This document shows positions 37,953 to 47,332 of a stretch of DNA of 55,580 nucleotides, piece by piece. This DNA comes from an aff. Roholtiella sp. LEGE 12411 (GTDB lineage Bacteria > Cyanobacteriota > Cyanobacteriia > Cyanobacteriales > Nostocaceae). The stretch covers positions 1 to 55,580 of the forward strand of contig NZ_JADEXR010000028.1 of the NCBI RefSeq assembly GCF_015206995.1, written 5' to 3'. Position 1 is the stretch's first letter; every line of letters starts with the position of its first letter. Made by a program: the position numbers and the translations under genes. Below the pieces are notes generated by a model. The model was not told the origin of the DNA. It ran no database searches and saw only the letters and a list, made by a program, of their open reading frames with translations.

Positions 37953-38600
37953 TTATTTCTTTTCACAAATCACTTCAAATAACCAATGGTCTTTTGTTTC
38001 AAACTTAATGTTGTTAAATCCAGCTTTTTCTAAATAATGCTCTAACAGAATCTGTGTAAAACCAGTTAAATGCCAGTCGCCATCATAAGCTTGTGTTCCA
38101 TACATGCATTGAACTAATACCTTTTGTTCTTCAGCAGATTGCTTTGATTCCCACAAAAAAAGCTCAAGTAAACCAATCAAGTTAGGAACTCGAAGTTTCA
38201 GAATACCTCCTGACTTGAGTAATCTTGACCATTCAGCTAATGCAGGCTCAGTATCGCATCGAGGGAAATGTTCCAGACAATCTTGAGCAATTACTTCTTC
38301 ATAAAATCCTGACGGGAGTATATCTAGTTTTCTAATATCGGCTACCAAGTCTGGGTTATGAAAATCCTGGAAGTCGACATTTAAGTAACCTGAACGAATA
38401 TCAAATCCACATCCTAGATTGAGCTTACGTGGATATTGTAAGTAATCAAATTCACTAATAGTTTTATATTCAATTTGGTCTACATTAACTTGATTCAAAG
38501 TATTTGAGCGATATACAACTTTATTAATCACACTATTGCTAGCATATAAGTTAGATAATTTCGCAATAATTTTGGAAGTAAGAACCTTCAGATTTCTCAT
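37953..38600 (-). CDS. class I SAM-dependent methyltransferase
   Basis: A 215-residue methyltransferase with SAM-binding motif I KLNLGCGFDIRSGYLNVD (about 59-76), a DCLEH acidic/His element (about 107-111) and the motif LKSGGILKLRVPN near 128-140, as in methyltransferase-11/DUF-type enzymes of polysaccharide loci. The substrate is probably a sugar or lipid-linked glycan, inferred from position between glycosyltransferases. A ~60-residue N-terminal extension is of unknown role. It follows the GT4 gene by 32 bp in the same operon. Confidence 0.85.
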   Translation of the reverse strand: MRNLKVLTSKIIAKLSNLYASNSVINKVVYRSNTLNQVNVDQIEYKTISEFDYLQYPRKLNLGCGFDIRSGYLNVDFQDFHNPDLVADIRKLDILPSGFYEEVIAQDCLEHFPRCDTEPALAEWSRLLKSGGILKLRVPNLIGLLELFLWESKQSAEEQKVLVQCMYGTQAYDGDWHLTGFTQILLEHYLEKAGFNNIKFETKDHWLFEVICEKK

Positions 38601-38632
38601 ACCATTTGACTGTATTAAGTATTTTTAAGCAA

Positions 38633-39676
38633 TTACTTATATAGAAGATTGTTTATGACATTATCCCACGATATATCTAGCGATCGGTATCTTTCCAGCC
38701 CTGCCATTCCCATTGCCGCAGCATTGTTTTGAGAAAAGTATAAATCATCAATTGCTTGAGCGATCGCCTCTGGTTCTGAGTGAACAACAAAACCTGTTTC
38801 TTGGTCAATTACAAACTCTACTGCTTCTCCTGAATCATTGCAAGTGATTACCGGTTTAGCAGCTAACATTGCCTCTAAGGTGACATAACCGTAATCTTCA
38901 TCATAGGAACCAAAAAACACACCAAGACAATGAGCATAGAAACCGAGCATCTCCACATCTGAAAGCCTCCCTATCAGACGCACTCGGTGATTAATATCTA
39001 GTTGTTCAACCAGTTTTTGTAAAGCCATCTTCTGCCCTCCATCTCCAGCCAGCAAGGCTACAACTGGAGATTTGACATACTTCATGGCTTGAACTAATAA
39101 ATGTTGTCTTTTCAGTCCTTCTAACCTACTTGGAAAAAAGATGTAAGGTTCTGCTGGAGCATTATAAAAATGACTATCTAGTTTTGGAGGATGATAAAGA
39201 GTAATCGAATTAATTTGATTAAAATATTCAAGGCGCTTGGAAACTGTTTTTCCTATAGTAAAAAGCTGATGAAAACCATTTAATGCTTGCGTATCACGTT
39301 GAATAATATCTTGTTTAAGTGCCTGACCATCAGATGTTGTTGATAAGCCCTCAGTAAAAGGGGTGTCCCAAAGGTCATATACGGCACGATGTTGATGAAT
39401 AATCCAAGCAACTTTATGAGGGTGCTGCAAGTAAAAGGTGGGAAACTTGAGACAGATGACCAAATCCATAGTGTAGCCATTCATATACTCAAAGTTCTCA
39501 CTAGCCCAAACATCCATACTACGCTTAACTTCGCTCACTGGAGCGAAACGAAAAGGCATGGATATTTCCTCAACTTCATGACCTGCTTCACGAATAGCCT
39601 TTACCAGACCATCTGTTAATATTTCTGCCCCACCGCGTATAAAAGGTACTTGAACTGTGGCAACTCCTATTCTCAT
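38633..39676 (-). CDS. GT4 family glycosyltransferase
   Basis: The 347-residue enzyme starts with ATVQVPFIRGGAEILTDGL (acceptor domain GGAE loop) and has inter-domain FFPSRLEGLKRQHLL and donor-site EDYGYVTLEAMLAAKPVITC. It resembles unit one of the double glycosyltransferase in this locus, suggesting a paralogous origin. A decayed partial copy of its 3' end lies at 37640-37935. It follows the coiled-coil methyltransferase by 24 bp. Donor and linkage are unknown. Confidence 0.92.
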   Translation of the reverse strand: MRIGVATVQVPFIRGGAEILTDGLVKAIREAGHEVEEISMPFRFAPVSEVKRSMDVWASENFEYMNGYTMDLVICLKFPTFYLQHPHKVAWIIHQHRAVYDLWDTPFTEGLSTTSDGQALKQDIIQRDTQALNGFHQLFTIGKTVSKRLEYFNQINSITLYHPPKLDSHFYNAPAEPYIFFPSRLEGLKRQHLLVQAMKYVKSPVVALLAGDGGQKMALQKLVEQLDINHRVRLIGRLSDVEMLGFYAHCLGVFFGSYDEDYGYVTLEAMLAAKPVITCNDSGEAVEFVIDQETGFVVHSEPEAIAQAIDDLYFSQNNAAAMGMAGLERYRSLDISWDNVINNLLYK

Positions 39677-39700
39677 CCTGAAAATTTGTAACTCCTATTT

Positions 39701-41173
39701 TCATGCTTTGTAAGCTATTAATACCATATTCCGTGAAACCTTAACGTAATCGTTTAAATCATCAAATCTTATTTCAGATGAGCTAACAAGATTCAACATT
39801 CCATGAATTTCTTCCAAGAAATATGCTTCACTTTTTATTAAGCCTCTTGACTTAGCTAGAAAACTAATTGTGTCAGGGTGAATCGGATTTTTATGTGTTG
39901 GATCTCTGTAAAAATCTCCAGATCCCACTAATATATTTCTAGTATTTGGTGTCTCGAAAATTACTAATCCACCTGGCTTAAGTACCCTGACAGTTTGATC
40001 AAATAACTGAACTAGCGTTTCAAATGAGAGATGCTCAATAATATGAAACCCCGTTACAGCACCCAAACTGCCATCAGGTAAAGTTCGTAAATATTCAATA
40101 ACATCTGCTTCTACTACCTCAAGTCCTCTATAGCGACACTGTTCTAGCATCACTCTGTTGATATCTATGCCTCTGGCTGTGTATCCAGATTCCCGTAGCA
40201 ATTCCAACCATTCACCTCGTCCACAGCCCACATCTAAAATTGATGATTCAGGTGTACCAACCTGAGCTTCTTGAATCAAGGGCAGGTATACTTTTAAAGT
40301 ATTAAAGATATCCTCCCGACTACCTCTAAACTGATCTTCAAAAGCTACATAAAAAGCATCTAATAAATGTTGGTCTTCATTGACAAAGGTTTGCAGATGC
40401 TCTTGGCTAAAAGGTTCTGGCAAACATTTTCGCGCCTCTTCCAAAAATATTGTTATCAGACGCTTTTGCTGCATTAGGTCATTTTTAAGATAACTATCGT
40501 TTCTGATGTAAAGTTCATCTATTGTTTCGATACGAGTATTTGTAGCAATAAGGTGCTCATCCAGTCTTTGTATGCAAGTGTCTACAGCACTCAGATGCTC
40601 ATCTATTTCTTGTATATGAGTATCTCCCCCACTCAGATGCTCATCTATTCCTTGTACTCGAATATTCATGGCATCCAAGCGCTCTTGAATACTAGTTAAC
40701 AAACTACCAACTAAAGTATTAATAGTGTTAAGGCTGTCGTCTATTCTTTGGACGTTTCTATCCAAAGTATCCAGGCGCTCATCCACTTGCAGCTTTAAAG
40801 TTGTGATTTGCTCTATTAGCTGGCGATTAATTGCTATAGATTCTTTTAAAGAGTTAATTAAGTTGAAATTGACTTCTCGTTGATCTTTAAAGAAAAAATT
40901 AATAGCTTTCAGAATAACCTGTTGTAATTTGTTAAATTTAAAAGGAAACCGATCCAGCTTATCAGGCCACTTTGTCCTGATAAATGTTCGAGATTCTGCA
41001 TTCTTGAGTAAAGCTTCAATATAGCTAATATTTAACTTTATTTTGGATGTGTCTGCATTAGCTTTTAAACCCGCTGGTTGAGAGTTAACTTGACGTTTAG
41101 CTACCTCGTCATGGATTTTCTGCATCAATTCATCAATATTAATTTTAGGATGGTAATTATTTGCTTCAATCAT
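39701..41173 (-). CDS. coiled-coil SAM-dependent methyltransferase (possible chain-capping ruler)
   Basis: Domains in order over 490 residues: a hydrophilic N-terminal segment (1-100), a long coiled coil (about 105-240) and a class I methyltransferase (about 300-480; motif I ILDVGCGRGEWLELL at 312-326, GFHIIEH at 375-381, LKPGGLVIFETPN at 398-410). Within the coil three 14-residue two-heptad repeats (IDEHLSxxDTxIQx, residues 176-217) are encoded by 42-bp tandem repeats. The gene follows Wzm and Wzt. In E. coli O9a the capping enzyme WbdD also joins a methyltransferase to a coiled coil that sets chain length, but in the opposite order and with a kinase domain, absent here. Function as terminator is inferred. 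Confidence 0.8.
   Translation of the reverse strand: MIEANNYHPKINIDELMQKIHDEVAKRQVNSQPAGLKANADTSKIKLNISYIEALLKNAESRTFIRTKWPDKLDRFPFKFNKLQQVILKAINFFFKDQREVNFNLINSLKESIAINRQLIEQITTLKLQVDERLDTLDRNVQRIDDSLNTINTLVGSLLTSIQERLDAMNIRVQGIDEHLSGGDTHIQEIDEHLSAVDTCIQRLDEHLIATNTRIETIDELYIRNDSYLKNDLMQQKRLITIFLEEARKCLPEPFSQEHLQTFVNEDQHLLDAFYVAFEDQFRGSREDIFNTLKVYLPLIQEAQVGTPESSILDVGCGRGEWLELLRESGYTARGIDINRVMLEQCRYRGLEVVEADVIEYLRTLPDGSLGAVTGFHIIEHLSFETLVQLFDQTVRVLKPGGLVIFETPNTRNILVGSGDFYRDPTHKNPIHPDTISFLAKSRGLIKSEAYFLEEIHGMLNLVSSSEIRFDDLNDYVKVSRNMVLIAYKA
40523..40648 (-). repeat. three 42-bp tandem repeats inside the coiled-coil methyltransferase gene
   Basis: Units at 40607-40648, 40565-40606 and 40523-40564 encode IDEHLSGGDTHIQE, IDEHLSAVDTCIQR and LDEHLIATNTRIET. 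The shared AGATGCTCATCTATT string recurs exactly 42 bp apart. Unit gain or loss would lengthen or shorten the coiled coil by two heptads. Confidence 0.85.
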
Positions 41174-41303
41174 GGTTCAACCATTAAAAATAAATGAAAA
41201 TATCTTGAGAATCAAGTTATTATAGCTTGATTGACTTGATTTACATGCCTGAATATAATCTTGCCAAATAAGCCATTGTTAGTCCTGAAGTTTTTTTGAT
41301 TAA

Positions 41304-42602
41304 TTATGCATTTTCCAAGTTAGATGCTATGGAATAAAATTCATTGTTACTAAATTTGACAGTAGACCTTAGATCTATAAAACCATCGCAAACAGTACTA
41401 TTATTTACTTCAAAAACAACCAGTTCATCAATCCAGTCATAACTTAAACCTTCTTCCGAATGTATTCCTACAGTTACTGTGTGAATACCTTTATTCATGT
41501 AACAAATAACTTGAAAACATACTTTTAATTGCTGAAATTTGTCTAATTTTGGTAATTTGATATTTAGTAACTGAGTATTAGTTCCATAAATCACCAATCC
41601 CATCAAATTTCTAATAGAAATACCTACAATCAAGTCTGATAGTTCTGCTTGTGCCTCTAGTAAAATGCTAATTTGGATAGGTTTTCCTGTTTCCACTTTT
41701 GTTATTTCATTTTCTTCTAAATCATAAATTTTAACATCCTTAATAATAGCTAATTTGTTTCCATGCCTATGCAAAGAATTATCTTGATGATTTATGACTA
41801 AACCATCAGGTTCTTCGATACATTTTTTTTTCTCTAATTTTCTATTCTCTATATCACTTTCATTTTGCTCTGAGCTTAATAAAGCAATATAATGATTTAC
41901 CACTTCTTTCGGCTCACCTATTTCTAGTATTCTGCCATAATTCATCATTACTGCACTATTACACAGCATTTTTACACTTCCAGAATCATGAGAAACGAAT
42001 AAGATAGTTACTCCTTGTTCTTTTAGTTGACGAATCCGCTTCATGCAGCGAGCTTGAAATTTTGCATCTCCGACAGCCAAGGCTTCATCTACAATTAAAA
42101 TACTCGGTTCCGTATTAGCAATAACTGCAAATGCTAGTCTTACTACCATGCCGCTAGAATAGGTTTTCACTGGATGTTCAATAAAATCTCCTATTTCAGC
42201 GAAAGCAGCAATATCATCAAATTTAGCTTCTACCTCGTCTCGACTTAATCCTAAAATCTGCCCATTAAAAAATACATTTTGTCGTCCGGTAAATTCAGGA
42301 TTAAACCCGCTACCTAGTTCGAGCAAAGCCGAAACTCGACCGTTAACCCATACCTCTCCTGTGGTTGGTGTCAGTGTTCCAGCAATGATTTGTAGTAGTG
42401 TACTTTTACCAGAACCGTTTTGACCAACAATTCCTAAAGTTTCTCCTTTAGAAATTACCAAATTAATATCCTTTAATGCCCAAAACTCCTGAGCGCGATT
42501 CTTTCCAGGTAGCAAAATTTCTTTGAGTCGATCTACCGGACGAGCATATCGCTTGTAGCACTTCGAGATATTCTTCAGCGAAATTGCAATCTCTTCACCC
42601 AT
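41304..42602 (-). CDS. wzt: polysaccharide ABC transporter ATP-binding protein with C-terminal carbohydrate-binding domain (Wzt)
   Basis: The ATPase of a two-component exporter of lipid-linked polysaccharide. Walker A GQNGSGKS, signature TYSSGMVVRLA, Walker B SILIVDEAL and the H-loop FVSHDSG are in place in the first ~240 residues. A ~185-residue C-terminal extension matches the Wzt_C type, which in other systems recognises the modified end of the glycan. The open frame begins at a GTG at 42614; the ATG at 42602 (MGEEIAISLKNIS) is the more likely start. It follows the permease by 90 bp. The Wzt tail together with the adjacent methyltransferase supports a capped, Wzt-C-recognised polymer. Confidence 0.94.
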   Translation of the reverse strand: MGEEIAISLKNISKCYKRYARPVDRLKEILLPGKNRAQEFWALKDINLVISKGETLGIVGQNGSGKSTLLQIIAGTLTPTTGEVWVNGRVSALLELGSGFNPEFTGRQNVFFNGQILGLSRDEVEAKFDDIAAFAEIGDFIEHPVKTYSSGMVVRLAFAVIANTEPSILIVDEALAVGDAKFQARCMKRIRQLKEQGVTILFVSHDSGSVKMLCNSAVMMNYGRILEIGEPKEVVNHYIALLSSEQNESDIENRKLEKKKCIEEPDGLVINHQDNSLHRHGNKLAIIKDVKIYDLEENEITKVETGKPIQISILLEAQAELSDLIVGISIRNLMGLVIYGTNTQLLNIKLPKLDKFQQLKVCFQVICYMNKGIHTVTVGIHSEEGLSYDWIDELVVFEVNNSTVCDGFIDLRSTVKFSNNEFYSIASNLENA

Positions 42603-42691
42603 AACACCGCACACTTACTACTAGCACATCCTCGCGCATCGCAAGTTGACATGATTACGATTGTTCTTAAGAATCGTTAACCAGTAATTTG

Positions 42692-43537
42692 CTACAATAC
42701 ATCAGCAAATGCTGGACGTAAACGCTTATACACTGCAAAACCGCAACAAAATATAATCGCAGAAATTGTAGAAGCCACACCCCATTCGCCCCAATGCTTC
42801 ACCTCCCCAATTAAAACTAGATCACGATAAACTTCAGCGATCGCTGTCATCGGATTTAGCCAAAAGACCCAAGCTTGCCATGCCTGTGGAATTGCTGATG
42901 CTGGATAAATAATCGGTGTCAAATACATCCAGACATTTAAAAGTACATTTAGGGTTTGAGGTATATCCCGTAAAAACACTGTTAGTCCCGCTGCCAAATA
43001 ACCCAATCCAGCTGTTAATAATAACTGCGTCAACCAGACCAAGGGCAAGAGGGCTAATGTAGGATGTAATGTATGAGAAGTTACCGCCACTAAAACAATC
43101 AACGCCATTAAACCAAAAGAACTTTCAATGAACGTTGATAAAATTGGTACTAACGGCAATAAAGCTAAGGGAAACACTACTTTTTTAACCAAGTTAGGTT
43201 GCCCAACTACTGAACCAGCAGATTGCATCAAGCCACCTGTAAAAGCAATCCAGGGTAGCAACCCCGCAAATAGCCACAAACCAAAAGTTAAGTTGTTCTC
43301 TGGCAAACTTCTGAGACTCAGCTTTACTTTCAGTACAATCGAAAATACATAGGTGTAAATCAGTAGCTGTGATAACTGATTTAGCAAGGGCCACAAATTA
43401 CCCACGATAGAACCCTTGTATCGTGCATCTAAATCCCGACGCACTAAAGCTTTCAGCAAGTCGAACTTCGCCCACAACTGTTCTTTGACTGGCAAAATGT
43501 TCCTTAGCCCTGCTGCTTTATGTACAAAGCCTCGCAT
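42692..43537 (-). CDS. wzm: polysaccharide ABC transporter permease (Wzm)
   Basis: An ABC-2 type permease of about 281 residues with six hydrophobic segments (about 62-84, 90-110, 130-155, 163-192, 200-225 and 257-275 in the longest frame) and the amphipathic N-terminal DLLKALVRRDLDARYKGS typical of Wzm/TagG. It forms the membrane channel for the polysaccharide with Wzt. The longest frame starts at a TTG (43549); the ATG at 43537 is preferred. It is the first gene of the polysaccharide operon, so the promoter should lie in 43550-43750, which holds no gene. Confidence 0.93.
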   Translation of the reverse strand: MRGFVHKAAGLRNILPVKEQLWAKFDLLKALVRRDLDARYKGSIVGNLWPLLNQLSQLLIYTYVFSIVLKVKLSLRSLPENNLTFGLWLFAGLLPWIAFTGGLMQSAGSVVGQPNLVKKVVFPLALLPLVPILSTFIESSFGLMALIVLVAVTSHTLHPTLALLPLVWLTQLLLTAGLGYLAAGLTVFLRDIPQTLNVLLNVWMYLTPIIYPASAIPQAWQAWVFWLNPMTAIAEVYRDLVLIGEVKHWGEWGVASTISAIIFCCGFAVYKRLRPAFADVL

Positions 43538-43750
43538 TGTTCGCAACAATCCCTGCTTCCTCGCTCACTACTTACAAACCTGATCTGTTTCCATGAAGCT
43601 TGAGCGTCCATGAAAGGTTCCTTGGTATCTCTTCTGGAATCCAAGATTAGCAGAAGACTTTATTCAAAATTCGATTAACATACATTATTAATTAAATCTT
43701 AAGCTAAGCAGATTTTTACAAATCAAACTTTTGTTAGCATAAAATTCATC

Positions 43751-45277
43751 TTAAATCTGCCCTGATACTACAACCTGGAGCTTTGATGACAAACGCTGCA
43801 ACATCTGCGATTGCATTTGCTTGTACTGCTGTTTTAACAACTGTTTGCTTAAATGGGCTTGAGAAGAGGCTGGTAGGTTCTGACTCTGTTTTACCCAAGT
43901 TTTCAATGTTTGCCGCTGAGTTGGATCGATGCGACTGCTAAGAACGTTAGTGCAGGTATGTGGTGCTTCCAGAGTAAAGAAAATCAAAGGATAGTGTTCA
44001 TTTTCAGCCAGAGACTGCACCAGCCTAAGATTTTGGAGATTTTGCATATCTAGATAGCAGGGTAGCCACTTAGGAGCCAATTGCCGATTGTAGAGTAAAG
44101 TCACCCACAGTAGCATCGGATGCGGGGCTTGGATGAAGATAAACTGATTGTAAAGGTTACAAAGGGCACGTTTTTTAATTTCTTGTGTGGGCAACATCAG
44201 CCATAGTGCGGCTACAAATCCTTGTTTCATATCAAGAAGTTGAGGAAATACAATTTCTTGGATTGGTTTATCTTGGGGCCAGAGAAGTTGCCAACAGGTT
44301 TGCTCGATTGTGGTAGTTGAACCAGAAACTAAGGGGCTACTGGGGATAGATTTGGCAGCTAAAGTTTTGAGCAGGCTGAGATAGTTAGGCTGTTCTAAAC
44401 TTTCTAAGACGCCCAGGATTTGGGCGATATTTTGCGGGCGATCGCTTGCTTTTTTCGCAAGACAAGCCATGATTAAATTATCTAGTTCTTGAGGTAATCT
44501 CAGAGCAGGATTAACATCTGCGATCGCTTGTGGTGGTTCAAAGTGATGTGCTTTATACCAAGCACCAAAGTAGTCAGTTTCTGGTTGCCAGGGTTTTTTG
44601 CCTGTCAGCATCTCAAACATCATCACACCAAGGCTATAAATATCGGAACGACTATCTAATTTTTCCCCATCTAGTTGTTCAGGTGAGCAGTAAGGTAAAG
44701 TGCCATTAAATCCCCTGCTGGTGCTGGCGGTTGATGCCAAATTTAAAAATTTTGCTATGCCAAAATCTAGAATTTTAACTAATTTATCTAATATTTGATC
44801 GGGAATAACTAATATATTTGCAGGCTTGATATCTCTATGGACTAAAGGATAAATTTTGCCGCCAATATTAATACCTTGGTGAGCGCATTGCAAACCTAAA
44901 CAAATCTGGCGGCAGAGTGTTATAAACATTGGCAATGATAGCGGAATTAACTCTTTTAAACTCTTGCCACATAAATATTCCATGACGTAGAACGGTTTAC
45001 CTTTTTCGCTCACGCCGTAATCATACGCCCGCACAATATGCACACTTCTTTGGCTTAAAGCTGCACTCATTAAAGCTTCACGGGCAAAGTCTTGTTGCAT
45101 CTTAGTATTAGCAACAGTCTGAGTCAAAAACTTAATAGCAACTGGTGTTCCTCCTAACAAAATATCATCGGCTAAAAAAACTTCACCCATGCCACCACTG
45201 CCAATTAACTGCTTAATTTGATAACGATTGGCAAGCAACCCCGTACTACTTGGAGACGCAAATGGGCTTTGATTCAT
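43751..45277 (-). CDS. Ser/Thr protein kinase with unrecognised C-terminal domain
   Basis: A 508-residue soluble Hanks-type kinase: glycine loop GSGGMGEVF (26-34), K49, catalytic loop HRDIKPAN (147-154), DFG (171-173) and CSPEQ in place of APE. The kinase domain ends near 293. Residues about 327-500 form a domain that I do not recognise, shared with the paralogue immediately upstream: WPQDKPI near its start, then FVAALWLMLP, HPMLLWVTLLY, LPCYLDMQNL and LIFFTLEAP. There is no membrane helix. The two kinase genes are 101 bp apart on one strand. Targets are unknown. Confidence 0.93.
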   Translation of the reverse strand: MNQSPFASPSSTGLLANRYQIKQLIGSGGMGEVFLADDILLGGTPVAIKFLTQTVANTKMQQDFAREALMSAALSQRSVHIVRAYDYGVSEKGKPFYVMEYLCGKSLKELIPLSLPMFITLCRQICLGLQCAHQGINIGGKIYPLVHRDIKPANILVIPDQILDKLVKILDFGIAKFLNLASTASTSRGFNGTLPYCSPEQLDGEKLDSRSDIYSLGVMMFEMLTGKKPWQPETDYFGAWYKAHHFEPPQAIADVNPALRLPQELDNLIMACLAKKASDRPQNIAQILGVLESLEQPNYLSLLKTLAAKSIPSSPLVSGSTTTIEQTCWQLLWPQDKPIQEIVFPQLLDMKQGFVAALWLMLPTQEIKKRALCNLYNQFIFIQAPHPMLLWVTLLYNRQLAPKWLPCYLDMQNLQNLRLVQSLAENEHYPLIFFTLEAPHTCTNVLSSRIDPTQRQTLKTWVKQSQNLPASSQAHLSKQLLKQQYKQMQSQMLQRLSSKLQVVVSGQI

Positions 45278-45378
45278 TTATATAACCTCTGCTGCTTACG
45301 CAATTTAAAATTATAATTTTATATATAAAAATATAAGTAGATTCAAGTCGCAATAATATTAATTTATCTAGCGAATTT

Positions 45379-46974
45379 TTAAGAATTTGATAAAAGTTTA
45401 AAAAACATCTTCAATAATTTGCTCATCCAACTTTTTAAGTCTAATTTATCTGTTTTTTGATTTACTACTAACTTTCGTAATATATCCAATTTTAACTTTT
45501 CATACTCTATTTTTAGGGTCTTCTTAGCTTCCTTGGTAAGAATAAATTGATTTGATTCTTGACTAATGTCTAACCAATCTGCTAGTTGCTGTCGCTGGCT
45601 AGCTGTGAGATTTAAAGTTATAACATGAGAGCAATTGTTTGGGTTTTCTATAGTAAAAAATAGCAAATGGTAGTAGCCTACTTCTGCTAGAGAACGCACT
45701 AGTTTTTGTCCTTTATTATCTTTCAAATCTAAAAAACAGGATAGCCATCTTGTTAGAGAAAGCGGGACATCATATAGTAGTATTACCCACAATAATATTG
45801 GGTATAAATCAATTTTACTAATGAATTCAGTACCATGTGTTTTATCTAAAAACTTTGCAATCTCTTGTTTAGGCAACATTGCCCAAAAAGTTGGTATATT
45901 GCCCTGAGAAGTAGGTAATAAATGAGAAAAACCAATTGGTGCAATTGGTTTATTCTTGGGCCAATTCTTCTGCAAGCATTCTTTTTCCGACAATGAAGTT
46001 ATAGGTACTAATTGCACCGGATATTGAGTTGGAATGCTATCGCTGCTACTAATAATATTATTTTGAAGCTGTCCTTGAACCTTTTCTAGTATGTTTAATA
46101 CTTCGCTAATATTTTGAGGGCGATCGCTTATTTCTTTAGCTAAACAACTTGTTAATAATTTTTGCAATTCTTCAGGTATTTTTACTTGCGGATTTACTTC
46201 TTCAACCGTTGGTGGTGTTTGAAAGCGATGTGCCTGATACCAACTACCAAAAGAGTTAGTTTTGGTCTGAAATGGATGCTTTCCTGCCAGCATCTCAAAC
46301 ATCAGCACTCCCAAACTATAAATATCAGAACGCACATCTAGCAGTTTACGTCCTTCCATGTGTTCTGGAGAACAGTAAGGTAAACTACCAATAAAAGAAT
46401 CAGTTAGCGTCATCCCACTTCGTTCTGTTAAAAACTTGGCAATACCAAAATCAAGTATTTTAATACTTTTTCCATCTTTGTTATCTTCGCTAATGAATAT
46501 ATTTTCTGGTTTAATATCTCTGTGAACAATTGGGTAAATTTCTCCTTTAAGGCTGATCCCTTGATGAGCGCATTGTAGTCCTAAGCAGATTTGATTACAA
46601 ATAGTCAAAAAACTCGATATTGTTGAAGGTTGAATTTTTAAAATCTGTTTCAGATTCTTCCCCTGGAGGTATTCCATTATATAAAAGGGGATTTTGTCTT
46701 CAGTAACACCGTAACTTAATACGCGAACAATATATTTACTTTTGCGACCTAATTGAGCGCTAATAAAAATTTCTCTGGCAAAGCGTTGGGACATTTGCTG
46801 ATTCGCCAAACTAAGTGATAAAATTTTTACTGCAATGGGCATACCACCTTTAGCGGCATCTTCTGCTAAGTAAACTCTACCCATCCCACCTTTACCAATT
46901 AAATCTCTAATTAAATAACGATTATTTAAAAATTTTCCAAGGTAAATGTCTAATTCGGCTTTTTGCCCTATCAT
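45379..46974 (-). CDS. Ser/Thr protein kinase with unrecognised C-terminal domain (paralogue)
   Basis: The 531 residues repeat the layout of the downstream kinase: glycine loop GKGGMGRVY (27-35), K50, HRDIKPEN (151-158), DFG (175-177). The C-terminal domain (about 335-510) has the same order of conserved blocks: WPKNKPI, IPTFWAMLP, YPILLWVILLY, LSCFLDLKDN and LLFFTIENP. A lysine-rich, hydrophobic-ended tail (DLKSWMSKLLKMFFKLL) follows and may touch the membrane. Tandem duplication is the simplest origin of the pair; divergence is considerable, so it is not recent. Confidence 0.93.
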   Translation of the reverse strand: MIGQKAELDIYLGKFLNNRYLIRDLIGKGGMGRVYLAEDAAKGGMPIAVKILSLSLANQQMSQRFAREIFISAQLGRKSKYIVRVLSYGVTEDKIPFYIMEYLQGKNLKQILKIQPSTISSFLTICNQICLGLQCAHQGISLKGEIYPIVHRDIKPENIFISEDNKDGKSIKILDFGIAKFLTERSGMTLTDSFIGSLPYCSPEHMEGRKLLDVRSDIYSLGVLMFEMLAGKHPFQTKTNSFGSWYQAHRFQTPPTVEEVNPQVKIPEELQKLLTSCLAKEISDRPQNISEVLNILEKVQGQLQNNIISSSDSIPTQYPVQLVPITSLSEKECLQKNWPKNKPIAPIGFSHLLPTSQGNIPTFWAMLPKQEIAKFLDKTHGTEFISKIDLYPILLWVILLYDVPLSLTRWLSCFLDLKDNKGQKLVRSLAEVGYYHLLFFTIENPNNCSHVITLNLTASQRQQLADWLDISQESNQFILTKEAKKTLKIEYEKLKLDILRKLVVNQKTDKLDLKSWMSKLLKMFFKLLSNS

Positions 46975-47332
46975 ATTTTCCAGTTTGTTTGCGATTCTAT
47001 ATTTAATAAAATCTCATTAATTAATTGTTGATTATATCTAGGAAAAGTTTCAATGATTATAGAGAATTAATCACATAACATAAAAACCGCTACCAAGAAG
47101 GTTAGACATTTTCTAAATCATCGTTTGGCTTGATGCAAAAGCTCTTAAACATTATGTAGCATATTCATTAAGGTACGTGGTTGAGAGATTTCACTGAAAC
47201 GACAAATTGGCTAGGTTTAGTTGTCTCTTTTAGACCGTGAATACACATAAATAAGCAAAAATAACTTAACAAGGTAAAAGACATGTTCACGAAGCGACTC
47301 CGCAGTAGTATCATGCCTTTCGCTCAGTATAG
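46975..47332. other. gene-free region upstream of the paired kinases
   Basis: 358 bp with no open frame of interest, repeat or hairpin that I can support. It should contain the kinase promoter on its left part and the transcript end of the phytase-like gene's neighbour is not involved, because that gene also runs leftward into it. Confidence 0.3.

Noticed and set aside
40511-40660. Possible CRISPR-like spacing of the 42-bp repeats
   Set aside because: The units are contiguous, in frame in a coding sequence and have no spacers.
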